Assembly: GCA_020627535.1 (NCBI GenBank)
Contig: JAHDGU010000004.1
Span: 224,333 to 288,332 of the forward strand
Reading direction: 5' to 3'
DNA length: 64,000 nt
Source of the DNA: Saprospiraceae bacterium
GTDB lineage: Bacteria; Bacteroidota; Bacteroidia; Chitinophagales; Saprospiraceae
Positions 1 through 9,243 of the stretch are shown here, one piece after another. Both the position numbers and the translations under genes were made by a program. Under the pieces are notes generated by a model. The model was not told the DNA's origin, made no database searches, and saw only the letters and a program-made list of their open reading frames with translations. How positions within the stretch are numbered: position 1 is the first letter of the stretch; each line of letters opens with the position of its first letter.

Positions 1-2
1 GA

Positions 3-587
3 GCCAAGTGCGAGCCCATAGAGTCACTGGTGATTGACGTACCAGAAGAGTTCTCAGGCAAAGCCATCGAGCTGGTCACCCAGCGCAAAGGTCTTCTGGA
101 AGTCATGGAGCCCAAAGGCGATGTCCAACATCTAGAATTCAAGATCCCATCTCGAGGTCTTATCGGTCTGAGAAACAATATGCTCACCGCCACTGCTGGA
201 CAAGCGGTGATGACGCACAGATTCGTCGCCTACGAGCCCTACAAGGGAGAGCTTCCGAGTAGAACCAAAGGATCTCTCGTATCAGGCATGGAAGGTCAAG
301 CGCTAGCCTATGCACTAGATCGCTTACAGGATAGAGGCAGATTCTTCGTGGATCCAGGAGATAAAGTCTACAAAGGCCAAGTGATCGGAGAACATAGCCG
401 AGACAATGATCTCGAGGTCAATGTCATCAAGGGAAAAAAACTCACCAATATGCGTGCCTCAGGTAGTGATGACAGTGCCAAGCTCGCTCCGAAGCTCGTC
501 TTCTCCTTGGAAGAAGCAATGGAGTACATCAGAGACGATGAGTACCTCGAGGTGACGCCTGAGAGCCTCAGAATGAGAAAGATATAG
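3..587 (+). CDS. typA: Translational GTPase TypA/BipA, C-terminal part (gene cut by window edge)
   Basis: The open frame runs in from the left edge, so only about 194 C-terminal residues are present; the GTPase domain lies outside. TypA/BipA is a ribosome-binding translation-factor GTPase involved in ribosome assembly and stress responses (family knowledge). The visible part contains the family stretches EPIESLVIDVPEEFSGK, IPSRGLIGLRNN and GEHSRDNDLEVNV, covering the EF-G domain V-like region and the TypA-specific C-terminal RNA-binding domain. The frame stays open upstream of the first GTG at 30, which is therefore not the start. It ends at TAG 585-587 and is followed by a strong terminator at 718-747. 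Confidence 0.94.
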   Translation, partial: AKCEPIESLVIDVPEEFSGKAIELVTQRKGLLEVMEPKGDVQHLEFKIPSRGLIGLRNNMLTATAGQAVMTHRFVAYEPYKGELPSRTKGSLVSGMEGQALAYALDRLQDRGRFFVDPGDKVYKGQVIGEHSRDNDLEVNVIKGKKLTNMRASGSDDSAKLAPKLVFSLEEAMEYIRDDEYLEVTPESLRMRKI

Positions 588-717
588 ACTAGAAACCTGC
601 AATTTTCGGCATATGTGGGAGTATCCTGCTCATCTTGACCAAGGATTGCACTACATTTAGCGCAGAGAGACATTAACAAGTTTTTTGGTTAGACCCCCTG
701 CTTGTTAAACATCCACG

Positions 718-747
718 GCTGGCTGCTTCGGCAGCCAGCTTCTTTTT
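718..747 (+). terminator. Rho-independent terminator after typA
   Basis: A perfect 9-bp stem (718-726 with 731-739) closes a TTCG tetraloop and is followed by a T-rich run to 747. The 130 bases between the typA stop and this hairpin contain no convincing ORF but do hold a second inverted repeat, 673-680 with 701-708. It faces the plus strand and so should end typA transcription before the oppositely oriented gene at 832-3867. Confidence 0.85.
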
Positions 748-831
748 CCCCAAAATAGTCTAGAGGCCCCAAATTGGGTGAAAGCAAGCTGAAACAACTA
801 CAGATCGATCCGAGCTAAGGTGATAGAACCA

Positions 832-3800
832 CTATTGCTTCACAATTCTTCCTAGTTCTATGTGACCGTCCGGAGTACTCAACTGCAGGGTGTAGACTCC
901 TGGACTCAGGCTGCTCAGGTCGAGCTTGTGATGTCCATATGCAGCAAGTACCAATCGGCCATGTATGTCGAAGAGCCTAGCCTCAAGATCTTGAGAGATG
1001 GGCTCCACGTCCGAGGATATTTGAAGTTGGTTCATTGCAGGATTGGGTTGAATCATATACCTCTTTGATGTGATGGTTTCTCTCGATCCGATCCGATCTT
1101 CTGAAACCCTCGTACGTGACTGCGCGCGATTGAACAAAGGATGATCTCCGAGCACGCCATCTTCATCTAAGGGTGCATAGACTTCCAGGCTCGATTTGAG
1201 CAGATTTCCATCTTGGATGGCTTGAATCTCATCGCCATTCATGCCACTCCTGTATAACAGCCAATTGCGCACAGAGAATTCCCCCGGTGCATTGTAGCCT
1301 CCGAGATTGACAAGCTCTGGCTCAATCGCCTCAATAGCAGTACCGATCAAGCGTCCATCTAGATAAAGATAGCTGCGAGCTTGAGCATAGTAGTGACTGA
1401 GGGTGACCCGATGCCACTGCCCATCTGTGATGATGGAGGTATCTCTGAGGGTGACATCTTCACTGTCACGATACTCGAGCTTACCGTCATCGAGGATGTT
1501 GAGGGAAATACTCGACCTACTGTCATCACCAAGGTCTATCGTACTGATTTCTCCTGGCATATTCGATTGAAATTCAAAACTGTGGGTAAATGCATGAGCC
1601 GTCTCATCAAAATGAGTGGTCAGAAAGCGATTGAGATCTGTGCCTAGAGCATACTTGGTCTCAGTCTCTGCCCACTCAGGTTGCTTTTTGCCATCTGAGA
1701 TGGCATCAAAGAGGCTAGGCGGAAAGGCATAGCTGTACTCTAGATGTCCAGCAAGATTGGGATGGCCAAAGTCCTCTTGATATCCTGTCGCCCAGTTGCC
1801 CGTCCCATTATCGATGGCACCAAGCACATTGATACTTGCGAGATTCCAAGAGTGTATAAGCAGATTCATGTCTTTGATGTACTGGTAATCTAGAGCGTCA
1901 AAATCTTGTCTGGGATAACAGTTGACCACAACGGGTGTAATATTCTGAGACTCTGCCAATGCTACAAGCTCAAGCATATTGTCACGAAACTGATCAAAAA
2001 CCATCTGACCACCATTGACAATTCCCTCGTTGCCAAGGGATAGCCCCAGCACGACATACTCTGGACAAAGACCAGGCACATCTCGTGCCCAGCGATCCAG
2101 CACCTTGACCGTATTGTCACCACCTACTGAGAGATTGAAGAGATCCCACTCCGCACCTAGACCTTCTGCCGCTCGCTCTTCGAGCAACTGTTTGTACTGA
2201 AAGGCATAGCCCATGTCATCTGGAGCGCCTTGGCCACGAGCTACCGATGAACCTACGACTGCAATCAAGTTTTCACTCGACTCTTCGCAGAGCTCTAGAG
2301 ATGTATATTCTGTTACCCTAAAAGCATTCAGATACCCAAAGCTGCCAAGCTCTTGACCAAACTCCAGGATGATGCGCCCCTCCACATCTGGAAATACCAG
2401 GTCTGTGGTGTAGAAGCTATTGTTATTTCCATCATAGTCATCCGCACCGATGCCCTCTCCACCAGTAGTCATAGAGCCAGACACACCATTGGCACCAAAA
2501 GCAGTGACCGCTGTCCTTACCAAGCTCTCACTACTCCGACTGGAGAAGCAGTGGATCCTGTAGCCACTACTTGTAGATAGACCTGATATCTGTATCTGGC
2601 CAGTATTTCCAGTACGGAAGTAGTCCTGTGTCGCTGTGGCCACGGCAAAGTCACCCAAAAGTGAATCACTGACTTCGAGAAGGCCACCATCTTCTATGCC
2701 ATTATCCGTCATACTCTTGATCACCTGAAGGCTGATGTCAGTCGACGCACCTGCGATATCCCGTACATCTATAGAAGGACCAGAGCTAAATGGTGAGGTG
2801 ATATTGTTCCAAGTATTGCCGTATACATCTGGACTCATAGTAGCATTGCCATCCACACCATCATCTGGACCAAGATCTACCAAAAAATGGCTCACGACCT
2901 GAGCTGCAACGCTGATGGTCTTGGTATCGCTGACCTCAGAGTCCGGCTCTTGTGACATCGCTTGCACAGTAATCTCACCATTGACCATCGGGATCAAAAG
3001 GCCATCTTCTCTAATATTGGCCATGGATCTCTCTCGCACGGACCAGCTCACTCCTTGAAACTGAGCAGAATCCGGGAACACCGCGGCCGACATCTGACTC
3101 GCACCACCATTTTCTCCGATGTCCTCTCCACTGATGACGATACTATCTACAAGGACGATGTCGGCGGCCTCGTATTCCTCAAGGATGAGTGCGCCAATGT
3201 AGGCGAAGTCTCCTGCCTCTCTACTCACTGTGATGGTCAGACTTCCATCTGCACGGGCAGTGAGAACGTCACTAGCTAGCACAGTATCATTGTTACCATC
3301 ATAACCTCCACTGCCGATGTCGAGTCCACTCGTCTGCAGACTGTAGCTCTGGCTCTGAGCTGACTCTACGGTATAGTTTGTGATGCGGGTCTGGGTGTTT
3401 TCTCTCGTGGCAAAGAAAAGGAGTCGATAGCTCCTAGTTGGATCGAGTCCTGATATGGAAAATGAAGAGCTGCCAGTGGTAAAGAAATAGTCTTGGGTCA
3501 CGGTCGCGATTGCCAGCTCTCCCAATAGGGCTTCGTCTGGCGCAAGGAGACCACCGTGATTGATACCATTAGTAGAAAAAGTTGAAACAAGCGTCAAGCT
3601 GTAAGCGGATTCTTCGCCCAAGTCATTGGTGAGATCGATGCTGCTGCCTTGTGCGCTAGTAGGGACATTGTTCCAAGCCCTTGCAAGGCGATCCGGACTT
3701 TCTGTGGCATTACCATTGACTCCATCGTCAGGGCCAAAATCAATCAAAAAACTCTGCAAAGGCTCTTGTGCTTCAAGGGCACTGAGTAAAAAGACTGAAA

Positions 3801-3867
3801 ATAGGCATGTCCAGATGACTGAGGATTTTCTCCTCCTTGGACCGATACGAAATAGATTCCCTTTCAT
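832..3867 (-). CDS. Secreted multidomain SGNH-hydrolase/LamG protein with T9SS type A sorting domain
   Basis: A 1011-residue exported protein. After a basic N-terminus and signal peptide (cut near LEAQ, residue 34) come two copies of a beta-rich module opening LIDFGPDDG or LVDLGPDDG (about 38-230 and 328-525), separated by an Ig-like stretch. An SGNH/GDSL hydrolase domain follows at about 535-735, with block I GSSVA, block II GGDN, block III GNEG and a C-terminal DFGHPN carrying the expected Asp/His. Next is a LamG/concanavalin-like domain (about 760-905) with DGQWHRVTLSH, then a type A sorting tail (ARLFDIHGR, LSPGVYTLQL). It is probably a surface or released esterase acting on polysaccharide acyl groups; the substrate is inference. 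It stands alone on the minus strand and diverges from the gene at 4006. Confidence 0.87.
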   Translation of the reverse strand: MKGNLFRIGPRRRKSSVIWTCLFSVFLLSALEAQEPLQSFLIDFGPDDGVNGNATESPDRLARAWNNVPTSAQGSSIDLTNDLGEESAYSLTLVSTFSTNGINHGGLLAPDEALLGELAIATVTQDYFFTTGSSSFSISGLDPTRSYRLLFFATRENTQTRITNYTVESAQSQSYSLQTSGLDIGSGGYDGNNDTVLASDVLTARADGSLTITVSREAGDFAYIGALILEEYEAADIVLVDSIVISGEDIGENGGASQMSAAVFPDSAQFQGVSWSVRERSMANIREDGLLIPMVNGEITVQAMSQEPDSEVSDTKTISVAAQVVSHFLVDLGPDDGVDGNATMSPDVYGNTWNNITSPFSSGPSIDVRDIAGASTDISLQVIKSMTDNGIEDGGLLEVSDSLLGDFAVATATQDYFRTGNTGQIQISGLSTSSGYRIHCFSSRSSESLVRTAVTAFGANGVSGSMTTGGEGIGADDYDGNNNSFYTTDLVFPDVEGRIILEFGQELGSFGYLNAFRVTEYTSLELCEESSENLIAVVGSSVARGQGAPDDMGYAFQYKQLLEERAAEGLGAEWDLFNLSVGGDNTVKVLDRWARDVPGLCPEYVVLGLSLGNEGIVNGGQMVFDQFRDNMLELVALAESQNITPVVVNCYPRQDFDALDYQYIKDMNLLIHSWNLASINVLGAIDNGTGNWATGYQEDFGHPNLAGHLEYSYAFPPSLFDAISDGKKQPEWAETETKYALGTDLNRFLTTHFDETAHAFTHSFEFQSNMPGEISTIDLGDDSRSSISLNILDDGKLEYRDSEDVTLRDTSIITDGQWHRVTLSHYYAQARSYLYLDGRLIGTAIEAIEPELVNLGGYNAPGEFSVRNWLLYRSGMNGDEIQAIQDGNLLKSSLEVYAPLDEDGVLGDHPLFNRAQSRTRVSEDRIGSRETITSKRYMIQPNPAMNQLQISSDVEPISQDLEARLFDIHGRLVLAAYGHHKLDLSSLSPGVYTLQLSTPDGHIELGRIVKQ

Positions 3868-4005
3868 GGTCTCAAACTAGGCAAAAGATGCTCAGGATAG
3901 TGCAGGTTGACTCAACTATACTATCGCTGGTACCGTTAGTTACACATCAGCAAGCTCATCATCAAATATCAGCTCAGCGACCGCGATGTAGATCGGATCA
4001 TCAAC

Positions 4006-4245
4006 ATGGCCTGGGAAGATCGCACGCCATTTGAGGCCATTGAGACCCAGTTTGGCCTGAGTGAGAAGGAAGTCATACAGCTCATGAAGTCGCAGATGCG
4101 GCTCAACAACTGGAAGAAGTGGCGCGCTCGTGTACAGGGACGCAAGACCAAGCATCGTGCCCTGCGATCCTCAGACGTAGACCGACATCACTCCAAGTCA
4201 CAGCGTCAGATCACCGGCAATCGGATCTCCAAGAAGAAGTACTGA
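4006..4245 (+). CDS. DUF2805 / TIGR03643 family small basic protein (start uncertain)
   Basis: From the first ATG this is 79 residues, beginning MAWEDRTPFEAIETQFGLS, the signature of the DUF2805 (TIGR03643) family. Family members usually have about 10-20 residues before this point. Here the same frame upstream (from 3940) reads ...YQLSDRDVDRIIN, which looks like the family N-terminus, yet has no ATG, GTG or TTG before the TAG at 3937-3939. Either an unusual start such as ATC/ATT is used, the ATG at 4006 gives a shortened protein, or the 5' end is damaged. The helix-turn-helix-like central part (LSEKEVIQLMK) and basic tail would suit nucleic-acid binding, but no function is established. Confidence 0.8.
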   Translation: MAWEDRTPFEAIETQFGLSEKEVIQLMKSQMRLNNWKKWRARVQGRKTKHRALRSSDVDRHHSKSQRQITGNRISKKKY

Positions 4246-4290
4246 TTGCGTCAATTTTAGGCTAACTTGTGCGCTCATTAATGCATCCAT

Positions 4291-6675
4291 ATGAAGCGCG
4301 TTATCTGGCTCCTACTTTATCTCACAATCAGCATCAGTGCATTTGGGCAAGAGCCCTCAAAAAATCCTATAGATCTCAGCCAATATGAGCATGAAGCGGG
4401 ATTCTTTGATCTCTATCATAGCTCTGAAACGGGTAAGCTGCTACTCGGGATACCCAAGGACCAGCGAGATTTTCTCTACAGTTCTGGTCTGGCCTCTGGC
4501 CTTGGATCCAATGATATCGGTCTTGATCGTGGGCAGCTCGGTGATGAGAAGGTGGTATATCTGATGCCTTCTGGCAAAAAGCTCCTCCTTATCCAGCGAA
4601 ATCTCGACTATCGGGCAGTCAGTGACAATGAAGCAGAGAGGAAGGCGGTCGAGGAAGCATTTGCTCAATCTGTACTGAGCTCCTTCCCAATTGTCAAGGA
4701 AGAGGATGCGAGATGGATCGTTGATGCCAGCAAATTTGTCATAAGAGATGCTCACGGCACTGCCAAGCGGGTGACGGATCGCAAACAAGGCAGCTTCAAA
4801 CTCGACAAAGAGAGGAGTGCCATCTATCCTGATCGATGCAAGAGCTTTCCCGATAATACCGAGATGGAAGCACTACTGACATTCGCTGGGGAAGCCAAAG
4901 GCAACTGGCTCAGGAGTGTAAGTCCAGACAATAGTTCATTTGCAGTGAGGCAGCATCATAGCTTCGTAAGATTACCGGACGACAAATACGAGCCTCGCGC
5001 CTATCATGCGCAGTCCGGCTACATCCACCTCGAGTACAAGGACTATGCACAGCCGATCTCGGAGAGTCTTGAGCGGCGATACATCTTGAGACATCGCCTG
5101 GAAAAAATCAATCCCGGATCAGCACCAAGTGAAGCAGTGGAACCGATCATTTACTACATCGACCCAGGATGTCCTGAGCCCATCAAGTCAGCCCTGATTG
5201 AAGGAGGGCAATGGTGGAATCAAGCCTTCACGGCAGCAGGCTATATCAATGCATTTCAGATCAAAGAGCTACCAGCAGAAGCCGACCCACTTGATGTACG
5301 TTACAATATCATCCAATGGGTCCATCGCTCGACGCGAGGATGGTCCTATGGAGCATCCGTGATAGATCCACGCACAGGTGAAATCATCAAGGGACACGTG
5401 AGTCTAGGATCATTGCGCGTGCGACAAGATTATCTCATTGCACAAGGTCTTAAAGCTGCATTTGACGGAAGTCAGGATGACAAAGAACTTGTGGAAATGG
5501 CCCTGGCACGTCTCAGACAACTCAGTGCTCACGAAATCGGGCATACCATCGGACTCGTACACAACTTTGCTGCCAGTACTGCAGATCGAGCCAGTGTGAT
5601 GGACTATCCGCATCCCTATATCACCTTGACTGAAGATGGCAGAATGGACTTTGGTGCTGCCTACGATACTGGTATCGGCGAGTGGGACATACAGGCCATC
5701 AAATATGGCTACGCTGACTTTGGGAAAGACGAGAAGATCGGTCTGATGTCTGTGTTAAAAGAGACTAACGACATGAGCATACCATTTGTCTCGGATCGAG
5801 ATGCGCGTGATCCATCAGGTGCTCATCCGCTGGGTCATCTTTGGGACAATGGTGCAGATCCTACCGCAGAATTGCATAGACTCTTGGATCTCCGGGAAGT
5901 CGCGCTCAGCGAGATCGGCGCGGACAACATTCCTAGTGATCGCCCTCTATCCTACTTGCAGAACGTCATCGTTCCGACCTACTTCATGCATCGCTACCAG
6001 GTGGAGGCTGTCGCCAAAATCATCGGATACCGAGATTACAGCTATGCCTATAAAGACTTGTCTTCACCGGCTAGTCCTGAGTTTAGCCAAGAGGCTGCGC
6101 TCTCTGCCATCCTGAAAAGTATGAGACCCGAGCGACTACAATTGCCTGCCGACTTGAAGGATGAGATCAAGCCACTGGCCCAAGGATATAACGATCGTCG
6201 CGAGCTGAGTGAAGGGAACATGGGTCCGATCTTCGACCCAGTGAGTCTAGCAGCAGCCCATATTGATCATTGCTATCGCTTCATCTTGGATCCTCAGCGT
6301 CTCAATCGCGTCGCAGTCCAAGAAAGAGGACAGCTCGATCTTCCCCGACTGCTAGATATCATCTCCGCAAGATTTGACTATACCAGCTATGCTGGTGAAC
6401 AGCTTCAATTTCAATTGCTAGAGGAGCAAAGATTCATACATGCTCTGATCCGCGCTTCACGAGATAGCAAGTTGCATGACTCTGCTCGTGCTGAGATTCA
6501 GCAGTTTTTGAGATTCTACAGGACCGGGCGCAGCTACAATCGCACCGTCACTCCTCATGTCAATTATCTGATACGAGAAATCCAAATGTCACTTGAGCAT
6601 CCCACAGAATACGAGGTCTCAGCCAGATTTGACTTGCCACCAGGATCTCCAATCGGATGTGGCGGGGTGCATTGA
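4291..6675 (+). CDS. Secreted zinc-dependent metalloprotease (DUF5117/DUF4953 type)
   Basis: A 794-residue protein with a clear signal peptide (hydrophobic core, cut after ISAFGQ). The catalytic site is the metzincin consensus HEIGHTIGLVH: zinc-ligand histidines 414, 418 and 424 and general-base Glu415. It is followed by SVMDYP, which fits a Met-turn. Architecture and length match the Bacteroidota 'zinc-dependent metalloprotease' family with an N-terminal DUF5117-like part and a DUF4953 catalytic half. It probably acts in the periplasm or outside the cell. The C-terminus ends GGVH with no T9SS tail. The gene starts 45 bases after the DUF2805 gene and stands alone otherwise. Substrate unknown. 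Confidence 0.9.
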   Translation: MKRVIWLLLYLTISISAFGQEPSKNPIDLSQYEHEAGFFDLYHSSETGKLLLGIPKDQRDFLYSSGLASGLGSNDIGLDRGQLGDEKVVYLMPSGKKLLLIQRNLDYRAVSDNEAERKAVEEAFAQSVLSSFPIVKEEDARWIVDASKFVIRDAHGTAKRVTDRKQGSFKLDKERSAIYPDRCKSFPDNTEMEALLTFAGEAKGNWLRSVSPDNSSFAVRQHHSFVRLPDDKYEPRAYHAQSGYIHLEYKDYAQPISESLERRYILRHRLEKINPGSAPSEAVEPIIYYIDPGCPEPIKSALIEGGQWWNQAFTAAGYINAFQIKELPAEADPLDVRYNIIQWVHRSTRGWSYGASVIDPRTGEIIKGHVSLGSLRVRQDYLIAQGLKAAFDGSQDDKELVEMALARLRQLSAHEIGHTIGLVHNFAASTADRASVMDYPHPYITLTEDGRMDFGAAYDTGIGEWDIQAIKYGYADFGKDEKIGLMSVLKETNDMSIPFVSDRDARDPSGAHPLGHLWDNGADPTAELHRLLDLREVALSEIGADNIPSDRPLSYLQNVIVPTYFMHRYQVEAVAKIIGYRDYSYAYKDLSSPASPEFSQEAALSAILKSMRPERLQLPADLKDEIKPLAQGYNDRRELSEGNMGPIFDPVSLAAAHIDHCYRFILDPQRLNRVAVQERGQLDLPRLLDIISARFDYTSYAGEQLQFQLLEEQRFIHALIRASRDSKLHDSARAEIQQFLRFYRTGRSYNRTVTPHVNYLIREIQMSLEHPTEYEVSARFDLPPGSPIGCGGVH

Positions 6676-6803
6676 TGGACTGCATAAATGAATGAGTGAT
6701 TGAATGATTTGCCAAGTGGGTGAGTGAATACATCTTGAGGGCGTGAACTTTTTGGACTCTGTCTGGAATTATTCCTTAGATTTATCAGGTCAATCAATCA
6801 GCA

Positions 6804-7280
6804 ATGGACGACCCCTCGATACGGGTAGCATCTACAACACAAGACTTCGACGCAGCCAGAGTGCTCTTCTTGGACTATGCAGACTCTTATGGTCTTGACT
6901 TCGGGTACTTGGATTTTGAATTTGAGCTGAGTACTCTTGAGCAACTCTATCAGTCTCCGAATGGACTCATCTACTTGATGTCCAATGAGGACGAAAAGGA
7001 TATGGGAGTAGCTGCTGTCAAGCAGATTGACGAACAGAATATTGAGCTAAAGCGCCTGTACATAGCTAGTAAATATCGCAGCTCTGAGTCGACGATGATG
7101 CTCATGGATAAGATCCTTGAGGCTGTCGCCCAAAAAGGATTTCGCTCCATCAATGCGCATTTTATCCCTGAAATGCATGAAGCCGTGGCAGTATGCCGTA
7201 GTCTGGGATTCACCGATTGTCCTCCCTTCAAGTATGACCATGTGCATGGGTCGATCTTTTTGAAGTTGGATTTGGGATAG
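6804..7280 (+). CDS. GNAT-family N-acetyltransferase
   Basis: A 158-residue soluble protein with the length and order of secondary structure of a single GNAT domain: the N-terminal IRVASTTQDFDAARVLF, a central beta strand IELKRLYIASKYRSS leading into a helix, and a C-terminal AVAVCRSLGFTDCPPF typical of GNAT motif B. The acetyl-CoA pyrophosphate loop (normally RxxGxG/A) is degenerate here, reading YRSSEST, so catalytic competence is less certain than the fold. It is followed directly by the frame of the sterol-desaturase-family gene. Substrate unknown. Confidence 0.8.
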   Translation: MDDPSIRVASTTQDFDAARVLFLDYADSYGLDFGYLDFEFELSTLEQLYQSPNGLIYLMSNEDEKDMGVAAVKQIDEQNIELKRLYIASKYRSSESTMMLMDKILEAVAQKGFRSINAHFIPEMHEAVAVCRSLGFTDCPPFKYDHVHGSIFLKLDLG

Positions 7281-7364
7281 TTGTTAGTTGAAAAATGGAC
7301 TATCAACTATACACACCCAGCGTGCAACTCCAAAACTGACGTAACTTTCCCATGGCAAGCACAC

Positions 7365-8570
7365 ATGGATTATATCATCTACAGCATACCTATATTTTTC
7401 ATCCTCATCGGGGTGGAGCTCATCATATCTCGAATCAAGGGGGCTCAGCTCTATCGCTTTCATGATGCAGTGACCAATATCAGCTGTGGCGTGGTGCAGC
7501 AAGTGACTGGTGCCTTCTTGAAGACTATCTTAATCGTAGGATACATCTATCTGTACGAGCAATACCGTATGTGGGATGTGGAAAACTCCGTCTTGAGCTA
7601 TGCCATCTTGTTCATTGCGGTGGATTTCTTTTATTATTGGTTTCATCGGATGGCGCATGAGGTCAATATCTTTTGGGGCACGCATATCGTGCATCATCAG
7701 AGTGAAGACTACAACTTCTCTGTGGCCTTGCGCCAAAGCAGTCTTCAAGCACTGGTAAGCACTTCATTCTACTTACCATTGGCGATCCTAGGATTTCACC
7801 CGGCGGCCTTTGTGACGATCAGCAGCTTTCAGACACTCTATCAGTTTTGGATCCATACCAAGACGATTGACAAGCTACCGAGATGGGTGGAGTACATCTT
7901 TAATACACCGTCTCATCATCGCGTACACCACGGACGCAATCCAGAGTACATTGATAAGAACCATGGCGGTACACTGATCATTTTTGACAGGATGTTTGGC
8001 ACATTTCAGCCAGAGGTCGCTCCAGTGGTCTATGGTGTCACAAAGTCTCTAGATAGCTGGAATCCTATCTGGGCCAATATGGACTACTATGCTGACCTGC
8101 GAGAGGACTGGAAGCGGATCCCTTCTTGGGGTGATCGAGCGCGTCTACTGCTACAAAAGCCCGGATGGCTTCCAGAGAGTATGGGTGGATATCGTGCGCC
8201 CAAGGCTGTCGTCAGAGGAGAGGAGATCCGATATGACACGACAGTGAACAAGTGGATGAACATCTACGCCCTTTTTCAGTATGTCCTGATCCTCGGATTG
8301 GCGAGTTGGTTCTTGTTTGAGATGACAAGCCTAGTGCGGTATGTCCAGCTTGGATTCAGTCTATGGATCTTATGGAGTCTTGTGCATATCGGTGCACTAT
8401 TTGAGCAGACGAGATGGGTACGTTGGGCAGAGCCCGTGCGACTCGTGCTCTATCCATTGTTTGCTCTAGTGATTCCAGTTTTTGATGGTACGATTGGATG
8501 GATTGCCATGGCGGCAGTCACGGTGCTGAGTCTTTACATTTTCGCGAAAGCGAGATCCTCCGAGGCATGA
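7365..8570 (+). CDS. Sterol desaturase / fatty acid hydroxylase family membrane protein
   Basis: An integral membrane di-iron enzyme of the fatty acid hydroxylase superfamily, 401 residues from the ATG at 7365. I prefer this start because it places the first membrane segment (IPIFFILIGVELII) at the N-terminus; an upstream TTG at 7281 touches the stop of the GNAT gene and would add 28 polar residues. The three histidine clusters are intact: HRMAHE (94-99), HIVHH (107-111) and HHRVHH (184-189). The C-terminal third has further membrane helices, as in the Bacteroidota long form related to alkylglycerol-monooxygenase-like proteins. It likely hydroxylates or desaturates a membrane lipid; the substrate cannot be read from the sequence. 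Confidence 0.88.
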   Translation: MDYIIYSIPIFFILIGVELIISRIKGAQLYRFHDAVTNISCGVVQQVTGAFLKTILIVGYIYLYEQYRMWDVENSVLSYAILFIAVDFFYYWFHRMAHEVNIFWGTHIVHHQSEDYNFSVALRQSSLQALVSTSFYLPLAILGFHPAAFVTISSFQTLYQFWIHTKTIDKLPRWVEYIFNTPSHHRVHHGRNPEYIDKNHGGTLIIFDRMFGTFQPEVAPVVYGVTKSLDSWNPIWANMDYYADLREDWKRIPSWGDRARLLLQKPGWLPESMGGYRAPKAVVRGEEIRYDTTVNKWMNIYALFQYVLILGLASWFLFEMTSLVRYVQLGFSLWILWSLVHIGALFEQTRWVRWAEPVRLVLYPLFALVIPVFDGTIGWIAMAAVTVLSLYIFAKARSSEA

Positions 8571-8620
8571 TACATATGAGGATAAAAGCCTATACTTACA
8601 GGCCAAATCGATAGACACCC

Positions 8621-9013
8621 ATGGAACAATTCAGAACTGTCGTAGAGATCCCTGTGCAGTGGGGAGATATGGATGCTGCGCAGCATGTGAACAATGTTGT
8701 CTACCTCAAGTGGGTAGAGGCGGCACGCGTAAAGCTATTTACCGAGCTTAATGGAGGCAGCCTACAGAATCAATCTGTCGGGCCGATCCTGGCATGGCAG
8801 GAATGTAAGTACATCGCTCCTGTCTTCTATCCAGATTCGGTCATGGTCGGATGTCGCGTCAGTAAGACGGAAGGAGATCGGATGATCCTCGAGACCAAGA
8901 TCTACAGCAAGAAAGATATGTCTCTGGTAGCCATCAGTCGCCAGATGATCGTGGCATACGACTACATCCAAAAGAAGAAGCTCGTGATTCCCGATGAGTG
9001 GAAGGTGGGCTGA
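8621..9013 (+). CDS. Acyl-CoA thioesterase, 4-hydroxybenzoyl-CoA thioesterase (hotdog) family
   Basis: 130 residues, a single hotdog domain. The N-terminal motif WGDMDAAQHVNNVVYLKW matches the YbgC/FadM-like 4HBT signature, in which the Asp (here Asp16 or Asp18) activates water for thioester hydrolysis and HVNN..Y..W lines the acyl-CoA site. It lies 50 bases after the sterol-desaturase-family gene on the same strand, so a shared role in lipid metabolism is plausible. Specificity within the family cannot be assigned. Confidence 0.87.
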   Translation: MEQFRTVVEIPVQWGDMDAAQHVNNVVYLKWVEAARVKLFTELNGGSLQNQSVGPILAWQECKYIAPVFYPDSVMVGCRVSKTEGDRMILETKIYSKKDMSLVAISRQMIVAYDYIQKKKLVIPDEWKVG

Positions 9014-9141
9014 TGCGCGGTCATAGTCTCTCTAGTTGAGGCCAGTGCGGTAGTATCCAAACATAGCTCGAAAGGATTAGCCGTCAAAATGAAGATTTTG
9101 TGAACCTTTGGTGCTTTCAGTGCATTAGAGTCGATAAGAGC

Positions 9142-9149
9142 TACCTTTG
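9142..9149 (+). promoter_or_regulatory. Bacteroidota-type promoter -7 element upstream of the RRM gene
   Basis: TACCTTTG fits the Bacteroidota -7 consensus TAnnTTTG. Upstream, TTTC or TTTG tracts at 9097-9117 could serve as the -33 element, though spacing is not ideal. It would produce a leader of about 90 bases before the ATG at 9244, containing a small hairpin (stem 9206-9210 with 9214-9218) followed by a run of T and A. Confidence 0.4.
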
Positions 9150-9243
9150 TGGTTCGTTTATTGAAGATCGAGATCGCTGTAAGAAGTTAATGCCTTGTCG
9201 ATCGCGCTGATTATCAGCTTTTTATTTATTTTAATTTTTTCTA

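Noticed and set aside
3837..4034. Plus-strand ORF reading into the DUF2805 region
   Set aside because: Out of frame with the family protein and overlapping the start of the divergent gene; no coding resemblance.
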